From Amphiura filiformis (taxonomy: Eukaryota; Echinodermata; Ophiuroidea; Amphilepidida; Amphiuridae), in NCBI RefSeq assembly GCF_039555335.1, contig NC_092636.1, positions 55,979,706 to 56,043,705 of the forward strand: 64,000 nucleotides of DNA. Direction: 5' to 3'. Each line of letters opens with the position of its first letter. The first letter of the stretch is position 1. The notes under the pieces were generated by a model. The model was not told where the DNA came from. It saw only the letters and a list, made by a program, of their open reading frames with translations, and did no database searches. Of the stretch, positions 24,601 to 40,936 are shown one piece after another. The position numbers and the translations under genes were made by a program.

Positions 24601-27600
24601 TTATCTCTATATAATACCCTCATCACAGCCTTGATCTTCACCTTTTGATTCTATACGAATCACTTTTAGCATCTTTATCTCTATACAATACCCTCATCAC
24701 AGCCTTCATCTTCACCTCTTAATTCTATACGAATCACTTTTAGCATCTTTATCTCAATATAATACCCTCATCACAGCCTTGATCTTCACCTCTTGATTCT
24801 ATACGAATCACTTTTAGCATCTTTATCTCTATACAATACCCTCATCACAGCCTTGATCTTCACCTCTTGATTCTATATGAATCACTTTTAGCATCTTTAT
24901 CTCAATACAATACCCTCATCACAGCTTTGATCTTCACCTCTTGATTCTATACGAATCACTTTTAGCATCTTTATCTCTATACAATACCCTCATCACAGCT
25001 TTGATCTTCACCTCTTGATTCTATACGAATCACTTTTAGCATCTTTATCTCAATACAATACCCTCATCACAGCTTTGATCTTCACCTCTTGATTCTATGC
25101 GAATCACTTTTAGCATCTTTATCTCTATACAATACCCTCATCACAGCCTTGATCTTCACCTCTTGATTCTATACGAATCACTTTTAGCATCTTTATATCT
25201 CAATACAATACCCTCATCACAGCCTTGATCTTCACCTCTTGATTATATACGAATCACTTTTAGCATCTTTATATCTCAATACAATACCCTCATCACAGCC
25301 TTGATCTTCACCTCTTGATTATATACGAATCACTTTTTAGCATCTTTATATCTCAATACAATACCCTCATCACAGCCTTGATCTTCACCTCTTGATTCTA
25401 TACGAATCACTTTTAGCATCTTTATATCTCAATACAATACCCTCATCACAGCCTTGATCTTCACCTCTTGATTCTATACGAATCACTTTTAGCATCTTTA
25501 TCTCAATACAATACCCTCATCACAGCCTTGATCTTCACCTCTTGATTCTATACGAATCACTTTTAGCATCTTTCTCTCTATACAATACCCTCATCACAGC
25601 CTTGATCTTCACCTCTTGATTCTATACGAATCACTTTTAGCATCTTTATATCTCTATACAATACCCTCATCACAGCCTTGATCTTTAACTCTTGATTATA
25701 TACGAATCAATTTTAGCATCTTCATCTCTATACAATACCCTCATCACAGCTTTGATCTTCACCTCTAGATTCTATACGAATCACTTTTAGCATCTATATC
25801 TCTATATAATACCCTCACCACAGCCTTCATCTTCACCTCTTGATTCTATATGAATCATTTTTAGCATCTTTATATCTCAATACAATACCCTCACCACAGC
25901 CTTGATCTTCACCTCTTGATTCTATACGAATCACTTTTAGCATCTTCATCTCTATACAATACCCTCATCACAGCCTTCATCTTCAACTCTTGATTCTATA
26001 TGAATCATTTTAGCATCTTTATATCTCAATACAATACCCTCACCACAGCCTTGATCTTCACCTCTTGATTCTATGCGAATCACTTTTAGCATCTATATCT
26101 CTATATAATACCCTCACCACAGCCTTCATCTTCACCTCTTGATTCTATATGAATCATTTTAGCATCTTTATATCTCAATACAATACCCTCACCACAGCCT
26201 TGATCTTCACCTCTTGATTCTATGCGAATCACTTTTAGCATCTTTATCTCAATACAATACCCTCACCACAGCCTTCATCTTCAACTCTTGATTCTATACG
26301 AATCACTTTTAGCATCTTTCTCTCAATACAATACCCTCATCACAGCCTTCATCTTCACCTCTTGATTCTATGCGAATCACTTTTAGCATCTTCATCTCTA
26401 TACAATACCCTCATCACAGCCTTGATCTTCAACTCTTGATTCTATGCGAATCACTTTTAGCATCTTTATCTCTATACAATACCCTCATCACAGCCTTGAT
26501 CTTCACCTCTTGATTATATACGAATCAATTTTAGCATCTTCATCTCTATACAATACCCTCATCACAGCTTTGATCTTCACCTCTAGATTCTATACGAATC
26601 ACTTTTTAGCATCTATATCTCTCTATATAATACCCTCACCACAGCCTTCATCTTCACCTCTTGATTCTATATGAATCATTTTAGCACCTCTATATCTCAA
26701 TACAATACCCTCACCACAGCCTTGATCTTCACCTCTTGATTCTATGCGAATCACTTTTAGCATCTTCATCTCTATACAATACCCTCATCACAGCCTTGAT
26801 CTTCAACTCTTGATTCTATACGAATCACTTTTAGCATCTTTCTCTCAATACAATACCCTCATCACAGCCTTCATCTTCACCTCTTGATTCTATACGAATC
26901 ACTTTTAGCATCTTTATCTCTATACAATACCCTCATCACAGCCTTCATCTTCACCTCTTGATTCTATGCGAATCACTTTTAGCATCTTCATCTCTATACA
27001 ATACCCTCATCACAGCCTTGATCTTCACCTCTTGATTCTATACGAATCACTTTTAGCATCTTTATCTCTATACAATACCCTCATCACAGCCTTAATCTTC
27101 ACCTCTTGATTCTATGCGAATCACCTTTAGCATCTTTATCTCTATACAATACCCTCATCACAGCCTTGATCTTCACCTCTTGATTATATACGAATCACTT
27201 TTAGCATCTTTATATCTCAATACAATACCCTCATCACAGCCTTGATCTTCACCTCTTGATTCTATACGAATCACTTTTAGCATCTTTATATCTCAATACA
27301 ATACCCTCATCACAGCCTTGATCTTCACCTCTTGATTCTATACGAATCACTTTTAGCATCTTTATATCTCAATACAATACCCTCATCACAGCCTTGATCT
27401 TCACCTCTTGATTCTATACGAATCACTTTTAGCATCTTCATCTCTATACAATACCCTCATCACAGCCTTGATCTTCACCTCTTGATTCTATACGAATCAC
27501 TTTTAGCATCTTCATCTCTATACAATACCCTCATCACAGCTTTGATCTTCACCTCTTGATTCTATGCGAATCACTTTTAGCATCTTTATCTCTATACAAT

Positions 27601-30600
27601 ACCCTCATCACAGCTTTGATCTTCAACTCTTGATTCTATACGAATCACTTTTAGCATCTTTATCTCTATACAATACCCTCATCACAGCCTTGATCTTCAC
27701 CTCTTGATTCTATACGAATCACTTTTAGCATCTTTATATCTCAATACAATACCCTCATCACAGCCTTCATCTTCACCTCTTGATTCTATACGAATCACTT
27801 TTAGCATCTTTATCTCTATACAATACCCTCATCACAGCCTTGATCTTCACCTCTTGATTCTATACGAATCACTTTTAGCATCTTCATCTCTATACAATAC
27901 CTTCACCACAGCCTTCATCTTCAACTCTTGATTCTATACGAATCACTTTTAGCATCTTTATCTCAATACAATACCCTCATCACAGCCTTCATCTTCACCT
28001 CTTGATTCTATACGAATCACTTTTAGCATCTTTATCTCTATATATACCCTCATCACAGCCTTGATCTTCACCTCTTGATTCTATACGAATCACTTTTAGC
28101 ATCTTTATCTCTATATAATACCCTCATCACAGCCTTCATCTTCACCTCTTGATTCTATACGAATCACTTTTAGCATCTTTATCTCAATACAACACCCTCA
28201 TCACAGCCTTGATCTTCACCTCTTGATTCTATACGAATCACTTTTACCATCTTCATCTCTATACAATACCCTCATCACAGCTTTGATCTTCACCTCTTGA
28301 TTCTATGCGAATCACTTTTAGCATCTTTATCTCAATACAATACCCTCACCACAGCCTTGATCTTCACCTCTTGATTCTATACGAATCACTTTTAGCATCT
28401 TTATCTCTATACAATACCCTCATCACAGCCTTGATCTTCAACTCTTGATTCTATACGAATCACTTTTAGCATCTTTATCTCAATATAATACCCTCATCAC
28501 AGCCTTGATCTTCACCTTTTGATTCTATACGAATCACTTTTAGCATCTTTATCTCAATACAATACCCTCACCACAGCCTTGATCTTCACCTCTTGATTCT
28601 ATACGAATCACTTTTAGCATCTTTATCTCTATACAATACCCTCATCACAGCCTTGATCTTCAACTCTTGATTCTATACGAATCACTTTTAGCATCTTTAT
28701 CTCAATATAATACCCTCATCACAGCCTTCATCTTCACCTCTTGATTCTATACGAATCACTTTTAGCATCTTTATCTCAATACAATACCCTCATCACAGCC
28801 TTGATCTTCACCTCTTGATTCTATATGAATCACTTTTAGCATCTTTATCTCAATATAATACCCTCATCACAGCCTTCATCTTCACCTCTTGATTCTATAC
28901 GAATCACTTTTAGCATCTTTATCTCAATACAATACCCTCATCACAGCCTTGATCTTCACCTCTTGATTCTATATGAATCACTTTTTAGCATCTTTATCTC
29001 AATATAATACCCTCATCACAGCCTTCATCTTCACCTCTTGATTCTATACGAATCACTTTTAGCATCTTTATCTCTATACAATACCCTCATCACAGCCTTG
29101 ATCTTCACCTTTTGATTCTATACGAATCACTTTTAGCATCTTTATCTCAATACAATACCCTCACCACAGCCTTGATCTTCACCTCTTGATTCTATACGAA
29201 TCACTTTTAGCATCTTTATCTCTATACAATACCCTCATCACAGCCTTGATCTTCAACTCTTGATTCTATACGAATCACTTTTAGCATCTTTATCTCAATA
29301 TAATACCCTCATCACAGCCTTCATCTTCACCTCTTGATTCTATACGAATCACTTTTACCATCTTTATCTCAATACAATACCCTAATCACAGCCTTGATCT
29401 TCAACTCTTGATTCTATACGAATCACTTTTAGCATCTTTATCTCTATACAATACCCTCATCACAGCCTTGATCTTCAACTCTTGATTCTATACGAATCAC
29501 TTTTAGCATCTTTATCTCAATACAATACCCTAATCACAGCCTTGATCTTCAACTCTTGATTCTATACGAATCACCTTTACCATCTTTATCTCTATACAAT
29601 ACCCTCATCACAGCCTTAATCTTCACCTCTTGATTCTATACGAATCACTTTTACCATCTTCATCTCTATACAATACCCTCATCACAGCCTTCATCTTCAC
29701 CTCTTGATTCTATACGAATCACTTTTAGCATCTTTATCTCAATACAATACCCTCATCACAGCCTTGATCTTCACCTCTTGATTCTATACGAATCACTTTT
29801 AGCATCTTTATAATCTCTATACAATACCCTCATCACAGCCTTAATCTTCACCTCTTGATTCTATACGAATCACTTTTAGCATCTTTATCTCTATACAATA
29901 CCCTCATCACAGCCTTGATCTTCACCTCTTGATTCTATGCGAATCACTTTTAGCATCTTCATCTCTATACAATACCCTCATCACAGCCTTGATCTTCACC
30001 TCTTGATTCTATACGAATCACTTTTAGCATCTTTATCTCAATACAATACCCTCATCACAGCCTTGATCTTCACCTCTTGATTCTATACGAATCACTTTTA
30101 GCATCTTTATAATCTCTATACAATACCCTCATCACAGCCTTAATCTTCACCTCTTGATTCTATACGAATCACTTTTACCATCTTTATCTCTATACAATAC
30201 CCTCATCATAGCTTTGATCTTCACCTCTTGATTCTATACGAATCACTTTTATCATCTTTATCTCTATTCAATACCCTCATCACAGCCTTGATCTTCACCT
30301 CTTGATTCTATACGAATCACTTTTAGCATCTTTATCTCTATACAATACCCTCATCACAGCCTTCATCTTCACCTCTTGATTCTATATGAATCACTTTTAG
30401 CATCTTTATCTCTATACAATACCCTCATCACAGCTTTGATCTTCACCTCTTGATTCTATACGAATCACTTTTAGCATCTTTATCTCTATACAATACCCTC
30501 ATCACAGCCTTGATCTTCACCTCTTGATTCTATACGAATCACTTTTAGCATCTTCATCTCTATACAATACCCTCATCACAGCCTTGATCTTCAACTCTTG

Positions 30601-30809
30601 ATTCTATACGAATCAATTTTAGCATCTTTATCTCAATACAATACCCTCATCACAGCTTTCATCTTCACCTTTTGATTCTATACGAATCACTTTTAGCATC
30701 TTTATATCTCAATACAATACCCTCATCACAGCCTTGATCTTCACCTCTTGATTCTATATGAATCACTTTTAGCATCTTTATCTCTATACAATACCCTCAT
30801 CACAGCCTT

Positions 30810-32590
30810 GATCTTTACCTCTTGATTCTATACGAATCACTTTTAGCATCTTTATCTCTATACAATACCCTCATCACAGCTTTGATCTTCACCTCTTGAT
30901 TCTATACGAATCACTTTTTAGCATCTTTATCTCAATACAATACCCTCATCACAGCCTTCATCTTCACCTCTTGATTCTATACGAATCACTTTTAGCATCT
31001 TTATCTCTATACAATACCCTCATCACAGCTTTGATCTTCACCTCTTGATTCTATACGAATCACTTTTACCATCTTTATCTCTATACAATACCCTCATCAC
31101 AGCTTTGATCTTCACCTCTTGATTCTATACGAATCACTTTTAGCATCTTTCTCTCAATACAATACCCTCATCACAGCCTTCATCTTCACCTCTTGATTCT
31201 ATATGAATCACTTTTAGCATCTTTATCTCTATACAATACCCTCATCACAGCCTTGATCTTCACCTCTTGATTCTATATGAATCACTTTTAGCATCTTTAT
31301 CTCTATACAATACCCTCATCACAGCCTTGATCTTCACCTCTTGATTCTATATGAATCACTTTTAGCATCTTTATCTCTATACAATACCCTCATCACAGCC
31401 TTGATCTTTACCTCTTGATTCTATACGAATCACTTTTAGCATCTTTATCTCTATACAATACCCTCATCACAGCTTTGATCTTCACCTCTTGATTCTATAC
31501 GAATCACTTTTAGCATCTTTATCTCAATACAATACCCTCATCACAGCCTTCATCTTCACCTCTTGATTCTATACGAATCACTTTTAGCATCTTTATCTCT
31601 ATACAATACCCTCATCACAGCTTTGATCTTCACCTCTTGATTCTATACGAATCACTTTTACCATCTTTATCTCTATACAATACCCTCATCACAGCTTTGA
31701 TCTTCACCTCTTGATTCTATACGAATCACTTTTAGCATCTTTCTCTCAATACAATACCCTCATCACAGCCTTCATCTTCACCTCTTGATTCTATATGAAT
31801 CACTTTTAGCATCTTTATCTCTATACAATACCCTCATCACAGCCTTGATCTTCACCTCTTGATTCTATATGAATCACTTTTAGCATCTTTATCTCTATAC
31901 AATACCCTCATCACAGCTTTGATCTTCACCTCTTGATTCTATACGAATCACTTTTAGCATCTTTATCTCTATACAATACCCTCATCACAGCCTTGATCTT
32001 TACCTCTTGATTCTATACGAATCACTTTTAGCATCTTTATCTCTATACAATACCCTCATCACAGCTTTGATCTTCACCTCTTGATTCTATACGAATCACT
32101 TTTAGCATCTTTCTCTCAATACAATACCCTCATCACAGCCTTCATCTTCACCTCTTGATTCTATATGAATCACTTTTAGCATCTTTATCTCTATACAATA
32201 CCCTCATCACAGCCTTGATCTTCACCTCTTGATTCTATACGAATCACTTTTAGCATCTTTATCTCTATACAATACCCTCATCACAGCCTTCATCTTCAAC
32301 TCTTGATTCTATACGAATCACTTTTACCATCTTTATCTCTATACAATACCCTCATCACAGCCTTCATCTTCAACTCTTGATTCTATACGAATCAATTTTA
32401 TCATCTTTATCTCTATACAATACCCTCATCACAGCCTTGATCTTCAACTCTTGATTCTATACGAATCACTTTTAGCATCTTTATATCTCAATACAATACC
32501 CTCATCACAGCCTTGATCTTCACCTCTTGATTATATACGAATCACTTTTAGCATCTTTATCTCTATACAATACCCTCATCACAGCCTTGA
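30810..32590 (+). repeat. Higher-order repeat, 592-bp (8-monomer) period
   Basis: The variant GATCTTTACCTC occurs at 30810, 31403 and 31995. The variant TAGCATCTTTCTCTC occurs at 31141 and 31733 (592 apart, exactly eight 74-bp monomers) and again at 32103 (370 later, five monomers). Confidence 0.8.
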
Positions 32591-33099
32591 TCTTCACCTC
32601 TTGATTCTATACGAATCACTTTTTAGCATCTTTATCTCTATACAATACCCTCATCACAGCTTTGATCTTCACCTCTTGATTCTATACGAATCACTTTTAG
32701 CATCTTCATCTCAATACAATACCCTCATCACAGCTTTGATCTTCACCTCTTGATTCTATACGAATCACTTTTAGCATCTTTATAATCTCTATATAATACC
32801 CTCACCACAGCCTTGATCTTTACCTCTTGATTCTATGCGAATCACTTTTAGCATCTTTATCTCTATACAATACCCTCATCACAGCTTTGATCTTCACCTC
32901 TTGATTCTATACGAATCACTTTTAGCATCTTTATAATCTCTATATAATACCCTCACCACAGCCTTCATCTTCAACTCTTGATTCTATGCGAATCACTTTT
33001 AGCATCTTTATCTCTATACAATACCCTCATCACAGCCTTGATCTTCACCTCTTGATTCTACACGAATCAATTTTATCATCTTTATTTCTATACAATACC

Positions 33100-36000
33100 C
33101 TCATCACAGCCTTCATCTTCAACTCTTGATTCTATGCGAATCACTTTTAGCATCTTTATCTCTATACAATACCCTCATCACTTCCTTGATCTTCACCACT
33201 TGATTCTATACGAATCACTTTTAGCATCTTTATCTCTATACAATACCCTCATCATAGCCTTGATCATCACCTCTTGATTCTATGCGAATCACTTTTACCA
33301 TCTTTATCTCTATACAATACCCTCATCACAGCCTTGATCTTCAACTCTTGATTCTATGCGAATCACTTTTAGCATCTTTATCGCTATACAATACCCTCAT
33401 TACAGCCTTGATCTTCACCTCTTGATTCTAAGCGAATCACTTTTACCATCTTATCTCTATACAATACCCTCATCACAGCCTTCATCTTCAACACACTCTT
33501 GATTCTATGCGAATCACTTTTAGCATCTTTATCTCTATACAATACCCTCATCACTTCCTTGATCTTCACCTCTTGATTCTATACGAATCACTTTTAGCAT
33601 TTTTATCTCTATACAATACCCTCATCACTGCCTTGATCTTCACCTCTTGATTCTATGCGAATCATTTTTAGCATCTTTATCTCTATGCAATACCCTCATC
33701 ACAGCTTTGATCTTCACCTCTTGATTCTATACGAATCACTTTTAGCATCTTTATCTCTATACAATACCCTCATCACAGCCTTGATATTCACCTCTGCATT
33801 CTATGCGAATCACTTTTAGCATCTTTATCTCTATACAATACCCTCATCATATAGCTTTGATCTTCACCTCTTGATTCTACACGAATCACTTTTAGCATCT
33901 TTCTCTATACAATACCCTCATCACAGCCTTGATCTTCAACTCTTGATTCTATACGAATCACTTTTAGCATCTTTATCTCTATACAATGCCCTCATCATAT
34001 AGCTTTGATCTTCACCTCTTGATTCTACACGAATCACTTTTAGCATCTATCTCAATACAATACCCTCATCACAGCCTTCATCTTCACCACTTGATTCTAC
34101 ACGAATCACTTTTAGCATCTTTATCTATATTCAATACCTTCATCACAGCCTTGATCTTCACCTCTTGATTCTATATGAATCACTTTTAGCATCTTTATCT
34201 CTATACAATACCCTCATCACAGCCTTGATCTTCACCTCTTGATTCTATACGAATCACTTTTAGCATCTTTATAATCTCTATATAATACCCTCACCACAGC
34301 CTTGATCTTTACCTCTTGATTCTATGCGAATCACTTTTAGCATCTTTATCTCTATACAATACCCTCATCACAGCTTTGATCTTCACCTCTTGATTCTATA
34401 CGAATCACTTTTAGCATCTTTATAATCTCTATATAATACCCTCACCACAGCCTTCATCTTCAACTCTTGATTCTATGCGAATCACTTTTAGCATCTTTAT
34501 CTCTATACAATACCCTCATCACAGCCTTGATCTTCACCTCTTGATTCTATACCAATCAATTTTATCATCTTTATCTCTATACAATACCCTCATCACAGCC
34601 TTGATCTTCAACTCTTGATGCTATGCGAATCACTTTTAGCATCTTTATATCTCTATACAATACCCTCATCACAGCCTTCATCTTCACCTCTTGATTCTAT
34701 ACGAATCACTTTTACCATCTTCATCTCAATACAATACCCTCATCACAGCCTTGATCTTTACCTCTTGATTCTATATGAATCACTTTTAGCATATTTATCT
34801 CTATACAATACCCTCATCACAGCCTTCATCTTCAACTCTTGATTCTATACGAATCACTTTTAGCATCTTTATCTCTATACAATACCCTCATCACAGCCTT
34901 GATCTTCACCTCTTGATTCTATACGAATCACTTTTAGCATCTATATCTCTATACAATACCCTCATCACAGCCTTGATCTTCACCTCTTGATTCTATGCGA
35001 ATCACTTTTAGCATCTTTATCTCTACAATACCCTCATCACAGCCTTGATCTTCACCTCTGGATTCTATGCGAATCACTTTTACCATCTTTATCTCTATTC
35101 AATACCCTCATCACAGCCTTCATCTTCAACTCTTGATTCTATACGAATCACTTTTACCATCTTTATCTCAATACAATACCCTCATCACAGCCTTGATCTT
35201 CACCTCTTGATTCTATACGAATCACTTTTAGCATCTATATCTCTATACAATACCCTCATCACAGCCTTGATCTTCACCTCTTGATTCTATGCGAATCACT
35301 TTTAGCATCTTTATCTCTACAATACCCTCATCACAGCCTTGATCTTCACCTCTGGATTCTATGCGAATCACTTTTACCATCTTTATCTCTATTCAATACC
35401 CTCATCACAGCCTTCATCTTCAACTCTTGATTCTATACGAATCACTTTTACCATCTTTATCTCAATACAATACCCTCATCACAGCCTTAATCTCCACCTC
35501 TTGATTCCATACGAATTACCTTTAGCATCTTTATCTCTATACAATACCCTCATCACAGCCTTGATCTTCACCTCTTGATTATATGCGAATCACTTTTACC
35601 ATCTTTATCTCTATACAATACCCTCATCACAGCCTTCATCTTCAACTTTTGATTCTATATGAATCACTTTTACCATCTTTATCTCTATACAATACCCTCA
35701 TCACAGCCTTCATCTTCAACTCTTGATTCTATACGAATCAATTTTATCATCTTTATCTCTATACAATACCCTCATCACAGCCTTGATCTTCAACTCTTGA
35801 TTCTATACGAATCACTTTTAGCATCTTTATATCTCAATACAATACCCTCATCACAGCCTTGATCTTCACCTCTTGATTATATACGAATCACTTTTAGCAT
35901 CTTTATCTCTATACAATACCCTCATCACAGCCTTGATCTTCACCTCTTGATTCTATACGAATCACTTTTAGCATCTTTATCTCTATACAATACCCTCATC

Positions 36001-39000
36001 ACAGCTTTGATCTTCACCTCTTGATTCTATACGAATCACTTTTAGCATCTTCATCTCAATACAATACCCTCATCACAGCTTTGATCTTCACCTCTTGATT
36101 CTATACGAATCACTTTTAGCATCTTTATAATCTCTATATAATACCCTCACCACAGCCTTGATCTTTACCTCTTGATTCTATGCGAATCACTTTTAGCATC
36201 TTTATCTCTATACAATACCCTCATCACAGCTTTGATCTTCACCTCTTGATTCTATACGAATCACTTTTAGCATCTTTATAATCTCTATATAATACCCTAA
36301 CCACAGCCTTCATCTTCAACTCTTGATTCTATGCGAATCACTTTTAGCATCTTTATCTCTATACAATACCCTCATCACAGCCTTGATCTTCACCTCTTGA
36401 TTCTACACGAATCAATTTTATCATCTTTATTTCTATACAATACCCTCATCACACCCTTGATCTTCAACTCTTGATGCTATGCGAATCACTTTTAGCATCT
36501 TTATATCTCTATACAATACCCTCATCACAGCCTTCATCTTCACCTCTTGATTCTATGCGAATCACTTTTAGCATCTTTATCTCTATACAATACCCTCATC
36601 ACAGCCTTGATCTTTACCTCTTGATTCAATACGAATCACTTTTAGCATCTTTATATCTCTATACAATACCCTCATCACAGCCTTGAGCTTCACCTCTTGA
36701 TTCAATACGAATCACTTTTACCATCTTTATCTCTATTCAATACCCTCATCACTTCCTTGATCTTCACCTCTTGATTCTATATGAATCACTTTTAGCATAT
36801 TTATCTCTATACAATACCCTCATCACAGCCTTCATCTTCAACTCTTGATTCTATACGAATCACTTTTAGCATCTTTATCTCTATACAATACCCTCATCAC
36901 AGCCTTGATCTTCACCTCTTGATTCTATACGAATCACTTTTAGCATCTATATCTTTATACAATACCCTCATCACAGCCTTGATCTTCACCTCTTGATTCT
37001 ATGCGAATCACTTTTAGCATCTTTATCTCTATACAATACCCTCATCACAGCTTTGATCTTCACCTCTTGATTCTATACGAATCACTTTTAGCATCTTTAT
37101 AATCTCTATATAATACCCTAACCACAGCCTTCATCTTCAACTCTTGATTCTATGCGAATCACTTTTAGCATCTTTATCTCTATACAATACCCTCATCACA
37201 GCCTTGATCTTCACCTCTTGATTCTACACGAATCAATTTTATCATCTTTATTTCTATACAATACCCTCATCACACCCTTGATCTTCAACTCTTGATGCTA
37301 TGCGAATCACTTTTAGCATCTTTATATCTCTATACAATACCCTCATCACAGCCTTCATCTTCACCTCTTGATTCTATGCGAATCACTTTTAGCATCTTTA
37401 TCTCTATACAATACCCTCATCACAGCCTTGATCTTTACCTCTTGATTCAATACGAATCACTTTTAGCATCTTTATATCTCTATACAATACCCTCATCACA
37501 GCCTTGATCTTCACCTCTTGATTCAATACGAATCACTTTTACCATCTTTATCTCTATTCAATACCCTCATCACTTCCTTGATCTTCACCTCTTGATTCTA
37601 TATGAATCACTTTTAGCATATTTATCTCTATACAATACCCTCATCACAGCCTTCATCTTCAACTCTTGATTCTATACGAATCACTTTTTACCATCTTTAT
37701 CTCTATACAATACCCTCATCACAGCCTTGATCTTCACCTCTTGATTCTATACGACTCACTTTTAGCATCTATATCTTTATACAATACCCTCATCACAGCC
37801 TTGATCTTCACCTCTTGATTCTATGCGAATCACTTTTAGCATCTTTATCTCTACAATACCCTCATCACAGCCTTGATCTTCACCTCTGGATTCTATGCGA
37901 ATCACTTTTACCATCTTTATCTCTATTCAATACCCTCATCACAGCCTTCATCTTCAACTCTTGATTCTATACGAATCACTTTTACCATCTTTATCTCAAT
38001 ACAATACCCTCATCACAGCCTTCATCTTCACCTCTTGATTCCATACGAATTACCTTTAGCATCTTTATCTCTATACAATACCCTCATCACAGCCTTGATC
38101 TTCACCTCTTGATTATATGCGAATCACTTTTACCATCTTTATCTCTATACAATACCCTCATCACAGCCTTGATCTTCAACTCTTGATTCTATGCGAATCA
38201 CTTTTAGCATCTTTATCGCTATACAATACCCTCATCACAGCCTTGATCTTCACCTCTTGATTCTATGCGAATCACTTTTACCATTTATCTCTATACAATA
38301 CCCTCATCACAGCCTTCATCTTCAACTCTTGATTCTATGCGAATCACTTTTAGCATCTTTATCTCTATACAATACCCTCATCACTTCCTTGATCTTCACC
38401 ACTTGATTCTATACGAATCACTTTTAGCATCTTTATCTCTATACAATACCCTCATCATAGCCTTGATCATCACCTCTTGATTCTATGCGAATCACTTTTA
38501 CCATCTTTATCTCTATACAATACCCTCATCACAGCCTTGATCTTCAACTCTTGATTCTATGCGAATCACTTTTAGCATCTTTATCGCTATACAATACCCT
38601 CATTACAGCCTTGATCTTCACCTCTTGATTCTAAGCGAATCACTTTTACCATCTTATCTCTATACAATACCCTCATCACAGCCTTCATCTTCAACACACT
38701 CTTGATTCTATGCGAATCACTTTTAGCATCTTTATCTCTATACAATACCCTCATCACTTCCTTGATCTTCACCTCTTGATTCTATACGAATCACTTTTAG
38801 CATTTTTATCTCTATACAATACCCTCATCACTGCCTTGATCTTCACCTCTTGATTCTATGCGAATCATTTTTAGCATCTTTATCTCTATGCAATACCCTC
38901 ATCACAGCTTTGATCTTCACCTCTTGATTCTATACGAATCACTTTTTAGCATCTTTATCTCTATACAATACCCTCATCACAGCCTTGATATTCACCTCTG

Positions 39001-40840
39001 CATTCTATGCGAATCACTTTTAGCATCTTTATCTCTATACAATACCCTCATCATATAGCTTTGATCTTCACCTCTTGATTCTACACGAATCACTTTTAGC
39101 ATCTTTCTCTATACAATACCCTCATCACAGCCTTGATCTTCAACTCTTGATTCTATACGAATCACTTTTAGCATCTTTATCTCTATACAATGCCCTCATC
39201 ATATAGCTTTGATCTTCACCTCTTGATTCTACACGAATCACTTTTAGCATCTATCTCAATACAATACCCTCATCACAGCCTTCATCTTCACCACTTGATT
39301 CTACACGAATCACTTTTAGCATCTTTATCTATATTCAATACCTTCATCACAGCCTTGATCTTCACCTCTTGATTCTATATGAATCACTTTTAGCATCTTT
39401 ATCTCTATACAATACCCTCATCACAGCCTTGATCTTCACCTCTTGATTCTATACGAATCACTTTTAGCATCTTTATAATCTCTATATAATACCCTCACCA
39501 CAGCCTTGATCTTTACCTCTTGATTCTATGCGAATCACTTTTAGCATCTTTATCTCTATACAATACCCTCATCACAGCTTTGATCTTCACCTCTTGATTC
39601 TATACGAATCACTTTTAGCATCTTTATAATCTCTATATAATACCCTCACCACAGCCTTCATCTTCAACTCTTGATTCTATGCGAATCACTTTTAGCATCT
39701 TTATCTCTATACAATACCCTCATCACAGCCTTGATCTTCACCTCTTGATTCTATACCAATCAATTTTATCATCTTTATCTCTATACAATACCCTCATCAC
39801 AGCCTTGATCTTCAACTCTTGATGCTATGCGAATCACTTTTAGCATCTTTATATCTCTATACAATACCCTCATCACAGCCTTCATCTTCACCTCTTGATT
39901 CTATACGAATCACTTTTACCATCTTCATCTCAATACAATACCCTCATCACAGCCTTGATCTTTACCTCTTGATTCTATACGAATCATTTTTAGCATATTT
40001 ATCTCTATACAATACCCTCATCACAGCCTTCATCTTCAACTCTTGATTCTATACGAATCACTTTTTAGCATCTTTATCTCTATACAATACCCTCATCACA
40101 GCCTTGATCTTCACCTCTTGATTCTATACGAATCACTTTTAGCATCTATATCTCTATACAATACCCTCATCACAGCCTTGATCTTCACCTCTTGATTCTA
40201 TGCGAATCACTTTTAGCATCTTTATCTCTACAATACCCTCATCACAGCCTTGATCTTCACCTCTGGATTCTATGCGAATCACTTTTACCATCTTTATCTC
40301 TATTCAATACCCTCATCACAGCCTTCATCTTCAACTCTTGATTCTATACGAATCACTTTTACCATCTTTATCTCAATACAATACCCTCATCACAGCCTTG
40401 ATCTTCACCTCTTGATTCTATACGAATCACTTTTAGCATCTATATCTCTATACAATACCCTCATCACAGCCTTGATCTTCACCTCTTGATTCTATGCGAA
40501 TCACTTTTAGCATCTTTATCTCTACAATACCCTCATCACAGCCTTGATCTTCACCTCTGGATTCTATGCGAATCACTTTTACCATCTTTATCTCTATTCA
40601 ATACCCTCATCACAGCCTTCATCTTCAACTCTTGATTCTATACGAATCACTTTTTAGCATCTTTATATCTCAATACAATACCCTCATCACAGCCTTCATC
40701 TTCACCTCTTGATTCCATACGAATTACCTTTAGCATCTTTATCTCTATACAATACCCTCATCACAGCCTTGATCTTCACCTCTTGATTATATGCGAATCA
40801 CTTTTACCATCTTTATCTCTATACAATACCCTCATCACAG
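33100..40840 (+). repeat. Segmental duplication inside the satellite, 5.2-kb offset
   Basis: About 2.5 kb from 33.1 to 35.6 kb recurs at 38.3 to 40.8 kb. The rare CACTTCCTTGATC variant is offset by 5203, the CATATAGCTTTGATC block near 33986 by 5204, and the GATGCTATGCG variant near 34617 by 5204. The copies differ by only a few substitutions and single-base indels, so the event is recent relative to monomer divergence. Part of the block, marked by an AACACACTCTTGATT monomer, recurs again near 41400 and 43400. Confidence 0.85.
36230..37870 (+). repeat. Tandem duplication of 821 bp (11 monomers)
   Basis: CATCTTTATAATCTC followed by the unusual ACCCTAACC form occurs at 36271 and 37092, 821 bp apart. 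The GATGCTATGCG variant and following monomers at 36471 and 37292 share the same offset. The copies are almost identical. Confidence 0.85.
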
Positions 40841-40904
40841 CCTTGATCTTCAACTCTTGATTCTATGCGAATCACTTTTAGCATCTTTATCGCTATAATA
40901 TAAT

Positions 40905-40936
40905 AATAATATAAGACATTTCGCTACAATACCCTC
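40905..40936. other. Small AT-rich insertion in a satellite monomer
   Basis: About 30 bp (TAATATAATAATAATATAAG, then ACATTTCGC) sits inside the CGCTATACAATAC segment of one monomer. It is the only break of the tandem order that I noticed between 14.2 and 47.5 kb. Confidence 0.7.
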
